The notes below the pieces were generated by a model. The model worked only from the letters and a program-made list of their open reading frames with translations, made no database searches and was not told the DNA's origin. Position numbers and translations under genes: made by a program. A stretch of DNA of 64,000 nucleotides from positions 248,001-312,000 of the forward strand of contig JANQPX010000018.1 of assembly GCA_028285265.1 (NCBI GenBank), written 5' to 3'. The stretch comes from Geminicoccaceae bacterium (GTDB taxonomy: Bacteria > Pseudomonadota > Alphaproteobacteria > Geminicoccales > Geminicoccaceae). Shown in pieces: positions 53,946 through 62,292 of this stretch (its first letter is position 1; every line of letters begins with the position of its first letter).

Positions 53946-54251
53946 TTAGTTCAGGTCTTCACCGGTGTGCTCCTTCCAGCGCATTCGGAACACGGCCCAC
54001 TCTGCCTCTTCTCTACTGGTAAACCGGTGTTCTTGCAGAATCTCGATGGGCTTACCACGCTCGCCCGGGTGGCGGGCCAGCGCCCATTCTTCAAATGGCT
54101 TGGTGCATACCAACACAAGCTTGCCTTCAAGCGGCCCACCGCGAAGGGTGTTCAGCACGCGCTGCAGGTCTGGGCTGTGATGCCCGATCGGATTTTGTCG
54201 AAACTCGTCCACCACCTCACGATCGCGTCTGGGATCGATCTTGTAGGTCAA
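53946..54251 (-). CDS. N,N-dimethylformamidase small (alpha) subunit-like protein
   Basis: A 101-residue protein with the DmfA1 pattern: NPIGHHSPDLQRVLNTLR, then PLEGKLVLVCTKPFEEW, and the C-terminal FTSREEAEWAVFRMRW. In the known enzyme this subunit covers the large subunit in an alpha2beta2 unit. I chose TTG 54251 because GGAGGG lies 7 bases upstream; an ATG at 54374 would add about 41 residues with no family resemblance. That this small gene directly precedes the large-subunit gene strongly supports the dimethylformamidase-family call for both. Confidence 0.75.
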   Translation of the reverse strand: MTYKIDPRRDREVVDEFRQNPIGHHSPDLQRVLNTLRGGPLEGKLVLVCTKPFEEWALARHPGERGKPIEILQEHRFTSREEAEWAVFRMRWKEHTGEDLN

Positions 54252-54591
54252 CGTTGAACCCTCCCCATCGTGGCCTTGTGAGTGCGTTTCTTTTTGACGA
54301 TAGCACCAGCGCCCTGATTGCAGCAAAGTCACGATGTCAAACGCTGGCGGTCTCGCCGGCGGGAGTCTTCGCATAGCTTGGGGTATGGTAGTGTGACCTA
54401 GACCTAAGAACGCGTCCCAAGCTCAATGCCTTCGATCGTAACGAACGCGTTGACGCTTCATGCCGATTAATGTCTTGAAAGTGATCAACATCGTCGGCCG
54501 TCAATTCGCGTATGGCTCGTTCCCTCACGTCGCGGTCCAGGTCCATGGCGCGGCAATACCCTTTTTCGAAGATTAGGTTATGCGGCCCACG
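54252..54591. other. Intergenic stretch between small-subunit gene and CUT1 permease genes
   Basis: 340 bases. The right part may hold a promoter for the dimethylformamidase-like pair. A minus-strand frame at 54337-54546 (MDLDRDVRERAIRELT...) has no recognisable relatives or clear ribosome site. No terminator hairpin is obvious after the permease stop. Confidence 0.3.
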
Positions 54592-55491
54592 CTACTTCAC
54601 GGCGCCAGCTGTCATGCCCTTGATGATATAACTCTCGAGCAGGATGCCAATCAGGATGAGCGGCATGATACCTGCTGCAGAAAGAGCGGCCATCGCCCAC
54701 CAGTTGATGCCCTGGCTACCGGTTTGGCTCGCAATCATGACCGGTAGCGTCTTGGCATCGGTGCTGGTCAGAAGGGCGGCAAAGAAATACTCATTCCAGC
54801 AGAGTACGAGCGAGAGGATAAAGGCAGCGACGATGCCTGGAAGCACGAGCGGTAGGACAATCCTCACGAAAGCGCCCCAGATCGAGAGACCATCCACTAG
54901 CGCTGCCTCTTCGAGCTCGACTGGCACTGAGGCAAATTGATCGCGCATGATCCAGATGACAATTGGCAATACCATCAGCGTGTAGATCGCGATCATGCCG
55001 ATCCGGCTGTCAAGCAAGGCGAGTTCCTTGTAGAGCACCAAGAACGGTAGAGCGAGTACGACCGGCGGCAAGATTAGCTGAGAGAGGAAAAAGAAGGAGA
55101 TATCGGAGTTCTTCATGAAACCGAAGCGATAAGAAAAGCGACTCAGGCCGTAGGCCGCAAGTGAGCCCAGGATGACAGCGCACGCTGAGGCTGATGTGGC
55201 AATGATCACGCTGTTCAGGAAACGTTTGAGAAACTCGGCGCGTACGGTCGACGTGGCGAAGATCGTGTCCGGAGAGAGGCCTAACGACTTCCAACCGAGC
55301 CAAGCAGGCGCAAAGTCGAGCCACGGCACAAGATGACCTTTCATCACGTTAGGTGCCATCTTAAACGATGTCGTGAGTGTCCAGTAGATCGGAAAAATGC
55401 AGATGACGGCCCAGAAGATCAAAAGTCCGTAGACAACAAGACGCATCAGCCACCAGCGGTAGCGATCATCTTTCATTGCGGGAGAAGCCAT
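54592..55491 (-). CDS. Carbohydrate ABC transporter permease (MalG-like, CUT1)
   Basis: A 299-residue permease with six membrane segments and an EAA loop (LEEAALVDGLSIWGAFVRIVLP). Its start overlaps the MalF-like stop by one base (TGATG). It ends with ESYIIKGMTAGAVK, as usual for this family. There is no ATPase gene in the operon. Confidence 0.93.
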   Translation of the reverse strand: MASPAMKDDRYRWWLMRLVVYGLLIFWAVICIFPIYWTLTTSFKMAPNVMKGHLVPWLDFAPAWLGWKSLGLSPDTIFATSTVRAEFLKRFLNSVIIATSASACAVILGSLAAYGLSRFSYRFGFMKNSDISFFFLSQLILPPVVLALPFLVLYKELALLDSRIGMIAIYTLMVLPIVIWIMRDQFASVPVELEEAALVDGLSIWGAFVRIVLPLVLPGIVAAFILSLVLCWNEYFFAALLTSTDAKTLPVMIASQTGSQGINWWAMAALSAAGIMPLILIGILLESYIIKGMTAGAVK

Positions 55492-56609
55492 CAGCCCGTC
55501 CCCGTCACACGGCGCACCAAGCGCTCGGACAGCTTCAACATGATTGTCATGAAGATCACGATTGCTATCAGATAGACGATGGCCAGGAGTGTGCCATAAC
55601 CAACATTGGAGCGATCACGGTACTCGCGGAAGATGAAACTGGTGACCGAATCGGTGGCGCCACCTGGCCCCCCGGACGTGACATTGATGATGATATCGGC
55701 GAGCTTCAATTTGAAGATGATACGGATCATCACAGCAGTGATCGATACGGGCAGCATCAACGGAAAGACGACGCGCCAAAAACGTTGCCAAGCCGTTGCT
55801 CCATCGACTTCCGCGGCTTCCAGGATGTCCTTCGGTATAGCCTGAAGCCCTGCCAAAATCATGATCATCATGAAGGGGATGAAGGTCCAGGCGTCCATCG
55901 CCATGATGGTTAACCGGGCAATTTCGGGTGTACCGAAGAAGGAGGGTTGCTCCCAGCCGAGCCACTTGCCGAGACGTGCAATAGGTCCGAAGCGGACTTC
56001 AAGCATGGATTTACCAATCATCCAGCTCACCGCCACCGGCGACAGCATAAGGGGCATCAGGAAAATGACACGCCAGAACTTTCGTGCACGGATATTCGCG
56101 TTCAGTAAGAGTGCCAAGCCAAAGGCGATCGCATACTCGACCAGAATGACGAGCGTGTAGAGCACCATGTTGTAGAGTGCATTCCAATAGAAAGGATCGC
56201 TCATCATCTGTCTGATATTATCGAGGCCGTTAAATTGTCGGCCCGTGAGCGACGACAGATTCCAATCGGAAAAAGCGATCCAGAGGGCGAAGATCAGAGG
56301 GAAGATCACCATCGAAATGACAAAGAGGGCAGCGGGCAGCACGAACAGGGCTTTCTTCCCCTGCTCGCCATGAATCATCACACGCGACAGACAAAGCGTG
56401 AACGCCCAAAGGAAATAAGCGTAGAGAACGGGCCGCCAGGTCTCGAACCCAAGGCTAACGACGCCGGACTCAAACAAAGCCTGAATCAGGAACGCCAGGG
56501 CAAGAATGGCGCTTGCCACCCATAGCAGAACGCGGCCAAGCCTGACCTTGCCTACCGGAATTGTCCCGGGTTGGACGGTGTGCAGAAGGTCACCTTCGGC
56601 AACACTCAT
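55491..56609 (-). CDS. Sugar ABC transporter permease (MalF-like, CUT1), extended N-terminus
   Basis: A 372-residue permease, longer than the usual ~290-310. Two extra hydrophobic segments occupy roughly residues 28-75 ahead of the six-segment core. The EAA loop is ILEAAEVDGATAWQRFWRVVFP. GGPGGATDSVTSFIFREY matches the end of MalF-type proteins. It lies behind a terminator-like hairpin after the receptor gene, so membrane components are expected to be made at a lower level than the receptor. Confidence 0.93.
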   Translation of the reverse strand: MSVAEGDLLHTVQPGTIPVGKVRLGRVLLWVASAILALAFLIQALFESGVVSLGFETWRPVLYAYFLWAFTLCLSRVMIHGEQGKKALFVLPAALFVISMVIFPLIFALWIAFSDWNLSSLTGRQFNGLDNIRQMMSDPFYWNALYNMVLYTLVILVEYAIAFGLALLLNANIRARKFWRVIFLMPLMLSPVAVSWMIGKSMLEVRFGPIARLGKWLGWEQPSFFGTPEIARLTIMAMDAWTFIPFMMIMILAGLQAIPKDILEAAEVDGATAWQRFWRVVFPLMLPVSITAVMIRIIFKLKLADIIINVTSGGPGGATDSVTSFIFREYRDRSNVGYGTLLAIVYLIAIVIFMTIMLKLSERLVRRVTGTG

Positions 56610-56624
56610 CGCATCATGTCATTG

Positions 56625-56665
56625 AAAAAACGTGGCCGGCTCTCGCCGTGAGGCCAGCCACGTTT
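56625..56665 (-). terminator. Rho-independent terminator or attenuator after receptor gene
   Basis: Read on the minus strand: AAACGTGGCTGGC, a 12-base loop, GCCGGCCACGTTT, then a run of six T in all. The 13-bp stem contains one U-G pair. It lies 31 bases after the receptor stop and before the MalF-like gene, so it should end most transcripts after the receptor and allow partial read-through. Confidence 0.8.
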
Positions 56666-56695
56666 CAACAAACTCGAGTATGATGCCTTCACGCG

Positions 56696-58360
56696 CTAAA
56701 GGCCGAGGCTTGCCTTGTAAAGCGCGATCTGACTGTCACGGCCGATCTGGTCGGTGATCTTCTCCCACGCAGCCGCGATCGCATCCGCCGTTTCCTGCGC
56801 TGAACCGTACTGACCAGCGAATCCTTTGGCCAATTCATCTTCGGCGACCGAATAGTATTGGAAAATTCCGGGGATACGCGGTTCAATTGCCGCATTGGCA
56901 TGGTTGTAGCTATCGGCGTTCGAGCCTAGATAATCCTCGACGAATGCGCGGTCGTAACCTGCTTCTTCCCATTCCTCGAAATTGAAGTGCGACTGGCGGT
57001 AAGGCTGGAAGCCAGAGGGATAGGCAGACGCCCAAAGTGAAAGATCCTTCCCGCCGAGATGCGCCGCCGCCGACCAAGCTGCTTTCTGCTTTTTGCTGTC
57101 ACTGTCGACTCTGGCCATCACATAGACGCCCCAACCAATGTACGCCATGTTCGGCGCTTCATTTGGCGTCTGCTCCCATTCGCCGGTCCTGGCGTTGTAG
57201 ACCTCATCAGCACCCGGGATGATGTCAAAGCCAACCACATCACCGACCACCGATGTGTCCGACGTGCGCGCATTCGAGCCGACATCGCCCCACCAGGTAA
57301 GCGACGAGCCGGTACCAGCCAAGAACTGCTGGAAGGCCGTCGTGCCAGGGTCGGCATTGATTTGATCCGCCGGGAAGGTGTCCATGATATCCATCACTTC
57401 CTGGATCGCACGCACGAAGGCTGGATTGTTGACTCTCGGCGTCATCGTATCGGGATCGAACAACCAGGCCGGGTCGTCGGGATGTTTAGCATAGGCAGTC
57501 GCGCGATCTTCCAGGAAGTAAAAGCCAAAGCCGCCCCAACCCTTGAGTGGATCAAGGAAGCCGTGCGCGTCTAGGCCGGTGAGTGGATCGGTCTTGCCCT
57601 TTAGGAACTTGGCGTGCGCGTTGACCTCCGCCCACGTCTTGGGCGGTGCCCAGTCCCCTTCCCCTCCCGCTTCTTTCCAAGCAGCAGCGAAGTCCTCATT
57701 GTCGTAATAGTCAGTGCGATAGGCGAAGGTGTGGCAATCTCCGTCGATTGAGATGCGGTAGGTCTTGCCGTCCCAGGTGCCGACTGGCGCTTTGAGATAG
57801 CTGACATAGTCATCCATGTCGATCAAAGTCGCGACCCAATCTGGCATCTCAGAGGCCAGTCCCTTGCCGCAGACGTCACCTTCGAAAGGTGCCCCCATCT
57901 CCAGAATGTCGAAGTCGACTGTGCCCGTCGCGATCGATTGTTGGAGGCGCGCATTGTAGTCTGCTTGCGCGAGATCGATCCAATTAATGGTCGCTCCCGT
58001 GTAGGCCTCCCACGGCTTTAGAAAACCGCGAAACAGAAAGTTGTGAAGGTTTTGATTGTTGAGCCCCATAAAGGTGAGTTCAACACCGGCGAACTCACCT
58101 TCCTGCACTGTCTCCTTCGTGCCGCCGAGGCAGAGTTCACCGACCTTCTGCCAATCCGCATCGGTTGGCGAGCCGACACCAACACCAGGGATTTTTAGAA
58201 TTTCGGCACGCAGGCTTCCGCTTTGTGCCAATGCTCTTGTTGGCAGACCGCCGAGCATAGACGAAGCCCCCACGACAGCAGCTGCTCCCGCAGCACTCTT
58301 TAACACCGAGCGGCGGTTCGCCTGCATGGCCATGAGCTGACGATAAACTTGGACCTTCAT
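56696..58360 (-). CDS. ABC transporter substrate-binding protein with Tat-type signal
   Basis: A 554-residue receptor, larger than typical family 1 proteins. A twin-arginine signal (NRRSVLKSAAGAAAVVG) precedes a cleavage site near RALAQ, so it may be exported folded. Family features include ELTFMGLNNQNLHNFLFRG, YNARLQQSIATGTVDFDILEMGAP and KPWEAYTGATINW. I chose ATG 58360 because GGGAGA lies upstream and the Tat signal follows. It heads a minus-strand operon with two permeases and, further on, the dimethylformamidase-like pair. It is divergent from the FucU gene. Confidence 0.92.
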   Translation of the reverse strand: MKVQVYRQLMAMQANRRSVLKSAAGAAAVVGASSMLGGLPTRALAQSGSLRAEILKIPGVGVGSPTDADWQKVGELCLGGTKETVQEGEFAGVELTFMGLNNQNLHNFLFRGFLKPWEAYTGATINWIDLAQADYNARLQQSIATGTVDFDILEMGAPFEGDVCGKGLASEMPDWVATLIDMDDYVSYLKAPVGTWDGKTYRISIDGDCHTFAYRTDYYDNEDFAAAWKEAGGEGDWAPPKTWAEVNAHAKFLKGKTDPLTGLDAHGFLDPLKGWGGFGFYFLEDRATAYAKHPDDPAWLFDPDTMTPRVNNPAFVRAIQEVMDIMDTFPADQINADPGTTAFQQFLAGTGSSLTWWGDVGSNARTSDTSVVGDVVGFDIIPGADEVYNARTGEWEQTPNEAPNMAYIGWGVYVMARVDSDSKKQKAAWSAAAHLGGKDLSLWASAYPSGFQPYRQSHFNFEEWEEAGYDRAFVEDYLGSNADSYNHANAAIEPRIPGIFQYYSVAEDELAKGFAGQYGSAQETADAIAAAWEKITDQIGRDSQIALYKASLGL

Positions 58361-58537
58361 TGTTGTCTCCCCGAAGACGACCTTTGCGATTGTCGATTGT
58401 GAATTGCCGAAGCCTACCACTGGTCCGGCTTTCTTCGTCCTTGCTGAAAGTGTATGAATGATCGTCGTTGCAAGTCAATCACAGCAGTTTTAGGGCAAAG
58501 AACCCTGCAATAGTGCGTGACCTTAAGGACCGAATCC

Positions 58538-58987
58538 ATGCTCAAAGGAATCAATCATCTGCTGAACGCCGACGTGTTGCAGGTGCTGCGTGCCATGGGA
58601 CACGGGGATGATCTGATCATTGCCGACACCAACTTTCCAAGTGACTCAGTGGCTCAACAGACTGTTCATGGCCGTTTGCTGCGGATTGATCGCAGCGCAC
58701 CCGAAGTCGTCGAGGCCGTTTTGTCAGTCTACCCACTCGATACGTTCGTGGACGATGCTGCGGCCCGCATGGAGGTCGTCGGTTCCCCAGACGAAATGCC
58801 CACTGTGCAGCAAGAGGTGCAAGCAAAGATCGATGTGGCCAACGGTGCCCCTTGGCCAATGATCTCGATCGAACGCTACGCGTTTTACGAGCGCGCCAAG
58901 CAAGCCTATGCCGTTATTCAAACGCACGAACGGCGCTTCTACGGATGCTTTGCCTTCAGAAAAGGTGTCATTCCTCCGGAGGAGTAG
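58538..58987 (+). CDS. fucU: RbsD/FucU family sugar mutarotase (L-fucose mutarotase-like)
   Basis: A 149-residue protein with the FucU landmarks GINHLLNADVLQVLRAMGHGD (catalytic His22), IIADTNFP (Asp30) and the C-terminal QTHERRFYGCFAFRKG. It interconverts alpha and beta anomers of L-fucose or a similar sugar in the cytoplasm. I chose ATG 58538; codons upstream in frame carry no family sequence. It is divergent from the CUT1 receptor (177 bases). It ends in a hairpin terminator. It fits the aldose-oxidation genes at 30-34 kb as well as its immediate neighbours. Confidence 0.92.
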   Translation: MLKGINHLLNADVLQVLRAMGHGDDLIIADTNFPSDSVAQQTVHGRLLRIDRSAPEVVEAVLSVYPLDTFVDDAAARMEVVGSPDEMPTVQQEVQAKIDVANGAPWPMISIERYAFYERAKQAYAVIQTHERRFYGCFAFRKGVIPPEE

Positions 58988-59075
58988 AACCTGATCCTAT
59001 TGGACCTCTGGCCGCAGCAAGGCCATCCGCTGTTTTGAAGGAGGCCGTAGTTGTTGCGGCCCCATAAATGCAATT

Positions 59076-59112
59076 GGGAGCGGCCCTTCCGACCGCTCCC
59101 TCAGAATCTTTT
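59076..59112 (+). terminator. Terminator hairpin between convergent genes
   Basis: GGGAGCGG, a 9-base loop, CCGCTCCC, then TCAGAATCTTTT: an 8-bp GC-rich stem followed by a T-rich tail on the plus strand. It lies 89 bases past the FucU stop and before the convergent gene at 59201-59455. It separates the sugar region from the PQQ-associated operon. Confidence 0.7.
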
Positions 59113-59200
59113 GCAACCTGCTCGCGCTTAAGGCCGCATGACAAGCGAACAAAAAAGCAGGGTTACTCAAAAAGACATTTACGTCCAGAAACGTAAGACG

Positions 59201-59455
59201 CTACTCGGCTTTTCGACCGATCTCGTTCAGGTCTGCGTCAAGCTCGATGTCGAACTGGTTGCCGCCCTTGCAAATGACGTCGTCGAGTTCATAACCGTCG
59301 TCCTCGACCTCGATATCGTCCGGGTCCATCTGACATTCCATGGAGGCGAGCTTTGCCTCAATGGCCGCAATGGTTTCCTCATCGACACCATTCGAGTCAG
59401 CACTTGCTGCACCTGCCAGCATGACAGAAGCGATCAGAATTCCCACAGTCCTCAT
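59201..59455 (-). CDS. Small acidic exported protein, PepSY-like
   Basis: An 84-residue protein. The signal peptide (ILIASVMLAGAASA) would leave a mature chain of about 65 residues, of which 22 are Asp or Glu and only 4 Lys or Arg. The layout (helix, then DGYELDDVICKGGNQFDIELDADLNEI) resembles a single PepSY domain. It contains two Cys. It is the last gene of the PQQ-associated operon, 16 bases after the 145-residue exported protein. A metal-binding role is possible: acidic PepSY proteins that bind lanthanides are known next to quinoprotein dehydrogenases. The function here is inference. Confidence 0.75.
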   Translation of the reverse strand: MRTVGILIASVMLAGAASADSNGVDEETIAAIEAKLASMECQMDPDDIEVEDDGYELDDVICKGGNQFDIELDADLNEIGRKAE

Positions 59456-59471
59456 CTTGAACTCTCCCTGT

Positions 59472-59909
59472 TTATTGTATGCTTAGCGTGACCTGCTGTG
59501 ACTCGCCCGTGGAGCCGGGAATGCGCAGCACATGGCTACCCGGCTTGATTGCGATGAACGAGAACTCAGCAGTGCCGGCATCATCGAATTCGATCGAGTC
59601 GATCGCCATCGGTCGGACTTCGATCTTGTTAATCACGATCTCGTTCATCCAGATCGCCCGGAAGAACTTCGCTCCTTCGATCGCGAGCTCCGCCGTACCA
59701 TCGGCGGTGATCTGCATCTTGTAGTAGGCCCCGGATTGCAGTACCACGTCCTCACCCAGCGGCTGACCCGAGGCGAGGGTGAGCTCGATCGTCTCGCCAC
59801 GATTGCATTTAGCAAGAAGACCGGCGAAGCCCAAGTCGTCACATAGCGGCGCCGCACTCGCCGGAAACGCTATGGCTGTCAGCAGAGCTGCTGCCAGAAT
59901 GTGTCTCAT
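59472..59909 (-). CDS. Exported beta-rich protein of unknown function
   Basis: A 145-residue protein with a signal peptide ending at ASA/AP. The mature part is mostly beta-strand, with FFRAIWMNEIVINKIEVRPM and a C-terminal PGSHVLRIPGSTGESQQVTLSI that recalls cupredoxin-like folds. There are two Cys near the mature N-terminus (CDDLGFAGLLAKC). It sits between the beta-propeller gene (19 bases) and the small acidic protein in the PQQ-associated operon, so it probably acts in the periplasm with them. No family is recognised with confidence. Confidence 0.75.
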   Translation of the reverse strand: MRHILAAALLTAIAFPASAAPLCDDLGFAGLLAKCNRGETIELTLASGQPLGEDVVLQSGAYYKMQITADGTAELAIEGAKFFRAIWMNEIVINKIEVRPMAIDSIEFDDAGTAEFSFIAIKPGSHVLRIPGSTGESQQVTLSIQ

Positions 59910-59928
59910 GATATTGTCCCTTGTTCTG

Positions 59929-60915
59929 TCACTTGATCACAGCCACGCCCCAGGGCTGCTGCCCCACCGGCACGGATTTGATCGCTTCCTCGTTGGCGAC
60001 ATCAATGACTGTGATGTCGTTGGAATTGCCATTGGTCGTCAACAGATACTTTTCGTCCGGCGTGAATGAGAGCTGCCAGACACGCTGTCCGACGAGAATA
60101 TAGTCGAGCACCTCGAGGCTTTCGGCATCGATAACGGCGACACGGTTTGCTGGGCCGAGTGCCACAAAGAGGCGCTTGCCGTCCGACGTTACCTTCGCGC
60201 CGACCGGCTGTAGCCATTCCGGCTCGACTCCCGGCACCTCGAAGCTGATCTTGCCAATCACCTCCGGTGACCCGTCCTCGGCAATGTCCATCGCGGTCAC
60301 CGTACCACCGATTTCCGATGTCACGAAAAGGCGTGTTCCGTCAGCGGTATATTGCGCATAGCGGGGACGCTGATCGACGAGCACATTGTGCTTGATCTCG
60401 TAATCTTCGGTGGAGATGAAATGCGCCATGTTCGTTGTTTCGGACGTGTTGACGACGAATTTGGCATCAGCGCTGATGCCCATGCCCTCAGGTTCTACGC
60501 CAACTGGAACCTCCGCGAGAATGGTCCGCGTCTCCGTATCCGTAACGGTGACCAGATTGTCATCCTCGTTAGCGATAAAGAGCGGGTTGCCAGAGGGGTG
60601 CAAGACGAACAACTCCGGATCCGGTCCCGATGGCAGCGTGAAGACCTCCTGGTAGGTCTCCGTATCGAAGACACGTACGATATTGTCGTCCGAGGCACAG
60701 ACATAGAGCAACTTGCCGTCCGGGCTGACCGTGATCCCGCGCGGTCTGTTGCCGGCAGGGAATTCTTCGACGGCTTCCCATGTCTCGGTGTCGACAACGG
60801 TGATTGTGTTGCCCTTCTCGTTGGAAACGAAAGCTTTCCCAGCCGTGGCGGACCCAGCCAACAGGGGGCTAGCCGCAAGAGCGAAGACAGCGCCGAACGT
60901 AAAAAGTGTCCTCAT
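59929..60915 (-). CDS. PQQ-dependent catabolism-associated YVTN beta-propeller protein
   Basis: A 328-residue exported beta-propeller. A signal peptide (FGAVFALAASPLLAGSATA) is followed by repeated YVTN-type blades such as GNTITVVDTETWEAV, DNIVRVFDTETYQEV and DNLVTVTDTETRTIL. It matches the beta-propeller family associated with PQQ alcohol dehydrogenase systems. I chose ATG 60915, with GGAAGAG upstream; ATG 60927 would overlap the preceding stop. It acts in the periplasm in an unknown accessory role. Confidence 0.92.
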   Translation of the reverse strand: MRTLFTFGAVFALAASPLLAGSATAGKAFVSNEKGNTITVVDTETWEAVEEFPAGNRPRGITVSPDGKLLYVCASDDNIVRVFDTETYQEVFTLPSGPDPELFVLHPSGNPLFIANEDDNLVTVTDTETRTILAEVPVGVEPEGMGISADAKFVVNTSETTNMAHFISTEDYEIKHNVLVDQRPRYAQYTADGTRLFVTSEIGGTVTAMDIAEDGSPEVIGKISFEVPGVEPEWLQPVGAKVTSDGKRLFVALGPANRVAVIDAESLEVLDYILVGQRVWQLSFTPDEKYLLTTNGNSNDITVIDVANEEAIKSVPVGQQPWGVAVIK

Positions 60916-60926
60916 GTCTCTTCCCA

Positions 60927-62114
60927 TCAGTTGAATGCCGTGCAGTTGGATTCCGGTTGGTCGAGACCGAGGGTATCGAGCACCGAGTGCTGGTGCAGGA
61001 AACCCTCTTGAGGACTCACACTCACGGTAATAGAGCCGTCGTAGAGCAGGATCGGCTGACGCAACTGACCATTCCACGTTCTGAACGTTACTTTCTGCCC
61101 TTTAAAGGCAGCGAGCTCGAACGCTTCTGACAACGCATAGTCACGCACGCCTTCTGGCGTCGCCGTGTTGACCCGCGTCACGGCCTCACCGACCACACGA
61201 AGGGCCAACCAAACATTGTAGTCCTCGGGCTTAACATAGCGCCCGTTTAACTCCTCGAAGCGCGTCTGATACTGGGTTGAGCCCCAGGCTTCGTGCGAGC
61301 CATGCATGGTGACCGGCCGCAAGCCGGACGATCCCATGACCAAGCGCGGGGTCCAGACGTGATAGGGAAGATACCGGGCAAAAAAGTCGGTCCCATCCGC
61401 AGCAATCACAACGTCATGGTCATCGACGTTCTGCGTGTCTGTCGGAATTTGCTTTTGAACAAGAACGTGCCCCGAATCGGTTCGCCGCGCCCCGCCGGTA
61501 TCCTCAAAGATTCGATCCTCGACGATGTTAGCACCGAACTTCTCCGCAGATCGGCGATAGGCATCCGCAATCACTTGACCTTCGGCATTGCCGCCGGACA
61601 CCAGAAACCAGTCGCTCCACCTCTTCCACATGGCGAATTGCGCTACTGCGTCGGCATTCATGGCATTCGACGGCGCGATGTGTAGTAGGTTCGCCCTGCA
61701 TTGATCATCACGCAAAGACGTATCCGCATTGGCTGCATTGAATACCAGAGCCCCAGCCTCCGCCGCCTGATCCGTCAAGCGCAAGAGTTCCTCGGTTCTG
61801 GCTAAGATGACGACGAGCTTGGTCCCGCTGTTCAAGATCTCGCCAAGCGCAGCTTCGGCCTCCTCAGGGGTCGTCGCAACCGTTTTCGTCTCGTAGACAT
61901 GCCCGAGAAAGCTGCCGGTCGTGTTGTTATCTTCATCAGCAAGTGCTGCGCCAGCGAAGGCAAAATCGTCCTGTTGCCGATCGAAACGGCTGATCGGCAA
62001 CAAGGACGGATAGTCGACGCGAAGAACGGCTGAATTCACATCGACCGCCATCGCCTTAAAAGAGAGCAAAGACAAGGTGGCGGCGACAAAAAGCATCACC
62101 AATCGAGCAGACAC
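60927..62114 (-). CDS. ABC-type branched-chain-like substrate-binding protein of PQQ alcohol dehydrogenase systems
   Basis: A 395-residue exported protein with a type I periplasmic-binding fold. DYPSLLPISRFDRQQDDFAFAG, VYETKTVATTPEEA and QYQTRFEELNGRYV match the binding protein tied to PQQ-dependent alcohol oxidation. I chose GTG 62114, where GGGGGAGG lies just upstream and the signal peptide follows (LFVAATLSLLSFKAMA). An ATG at 62156 is an alternative. No partner permease or ATPase follows in this window, unlike in Pseudomonas loci. Confidence 0.88.
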   Translation of the reverse strand: MSARLVMLFVAATLSLLSFKAMAVDVNSAVLRVDYPSLLPISRFDRQQDDFAFAGAALADEDNNTTGSFLGHVYETKTVATTPEEAEAALGEILNSGTKLVVILARTEELLRLTDQAAEAGALVFNAANADTSLRDDQCRANLLHIAPSNAMNADAVAQFAMWKRWSDWFLVSGGNAEGQVIADAYRRSAEKFGANIVEDRIFEDTGGARRTDSGHVLVQKQIPTDTQNVDDHDVVIAADGTDFFARYLPYHVWTPRLVMGSSGLRPVTMHGSHEAWGSTQYQTRFEELNGRYVKPEDYNVWLALRVVGEAVTRVNTATPEGVRDYALSEAFELAAFKGQKVTFRTWNGQLRQPILLYDGSITVSVSPQEGFLHQHSVLDTLGLDQPESNCTAFN

Positions 62115-62227
62115 GTTTCCTCCCCCTGCGGCCTTTGAGTTGATCAGGCCGCCCATTTCAGACGATCTGCTAAAGACCTACCACCATTTTTTTTCCCATC
62201 GCCAGGTTAGTTTAGCCAGCTCGTTAT

Positions 62228-62262
62228 CAGAGACGATTCTTATTTCATAAGAGGCGTCTCTG
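62228..62262. other. Long hairpin between PQQ-associated genes
   Basis: CAGAGACG ... CGTCTCTG form an 8-bp outer stem, with CTTAT/ATAAG as an inner stem around TTC: a 35-base near-palindrome. It lies in the 178-base gap between the CXXCW-type protein gene and the binding-protein gene. No T-run follows on either strand, so it may be an attenuator, RNA-processing site or protein-binding site. Confidence 0.5.
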
Positions 62263-62292
62263 ATTCAAATCGGCGCCGACGCGCATCAGCTA

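Noticed and set aside
53946..54374. 142-residue form of the dimethylformamidase small subunit
   Set aside because: The extra 41 residues show no family features, while TTG 54251 has a strong GGAGGG site; still possible.
54337..54546. 69-codon minus-strand frame (MDLDRDVRERAIRELT...)
   Set aside because: No ribosome site, no recognised family, and it runs into the dimethylformamidase small-subunit leader.
62245..62290. GATTCAAATC looks like a tRNA T-loop
   Set aside because: The flanking bases do not pair as a T-stem and no acceptor or anticodon arm can be drawn.
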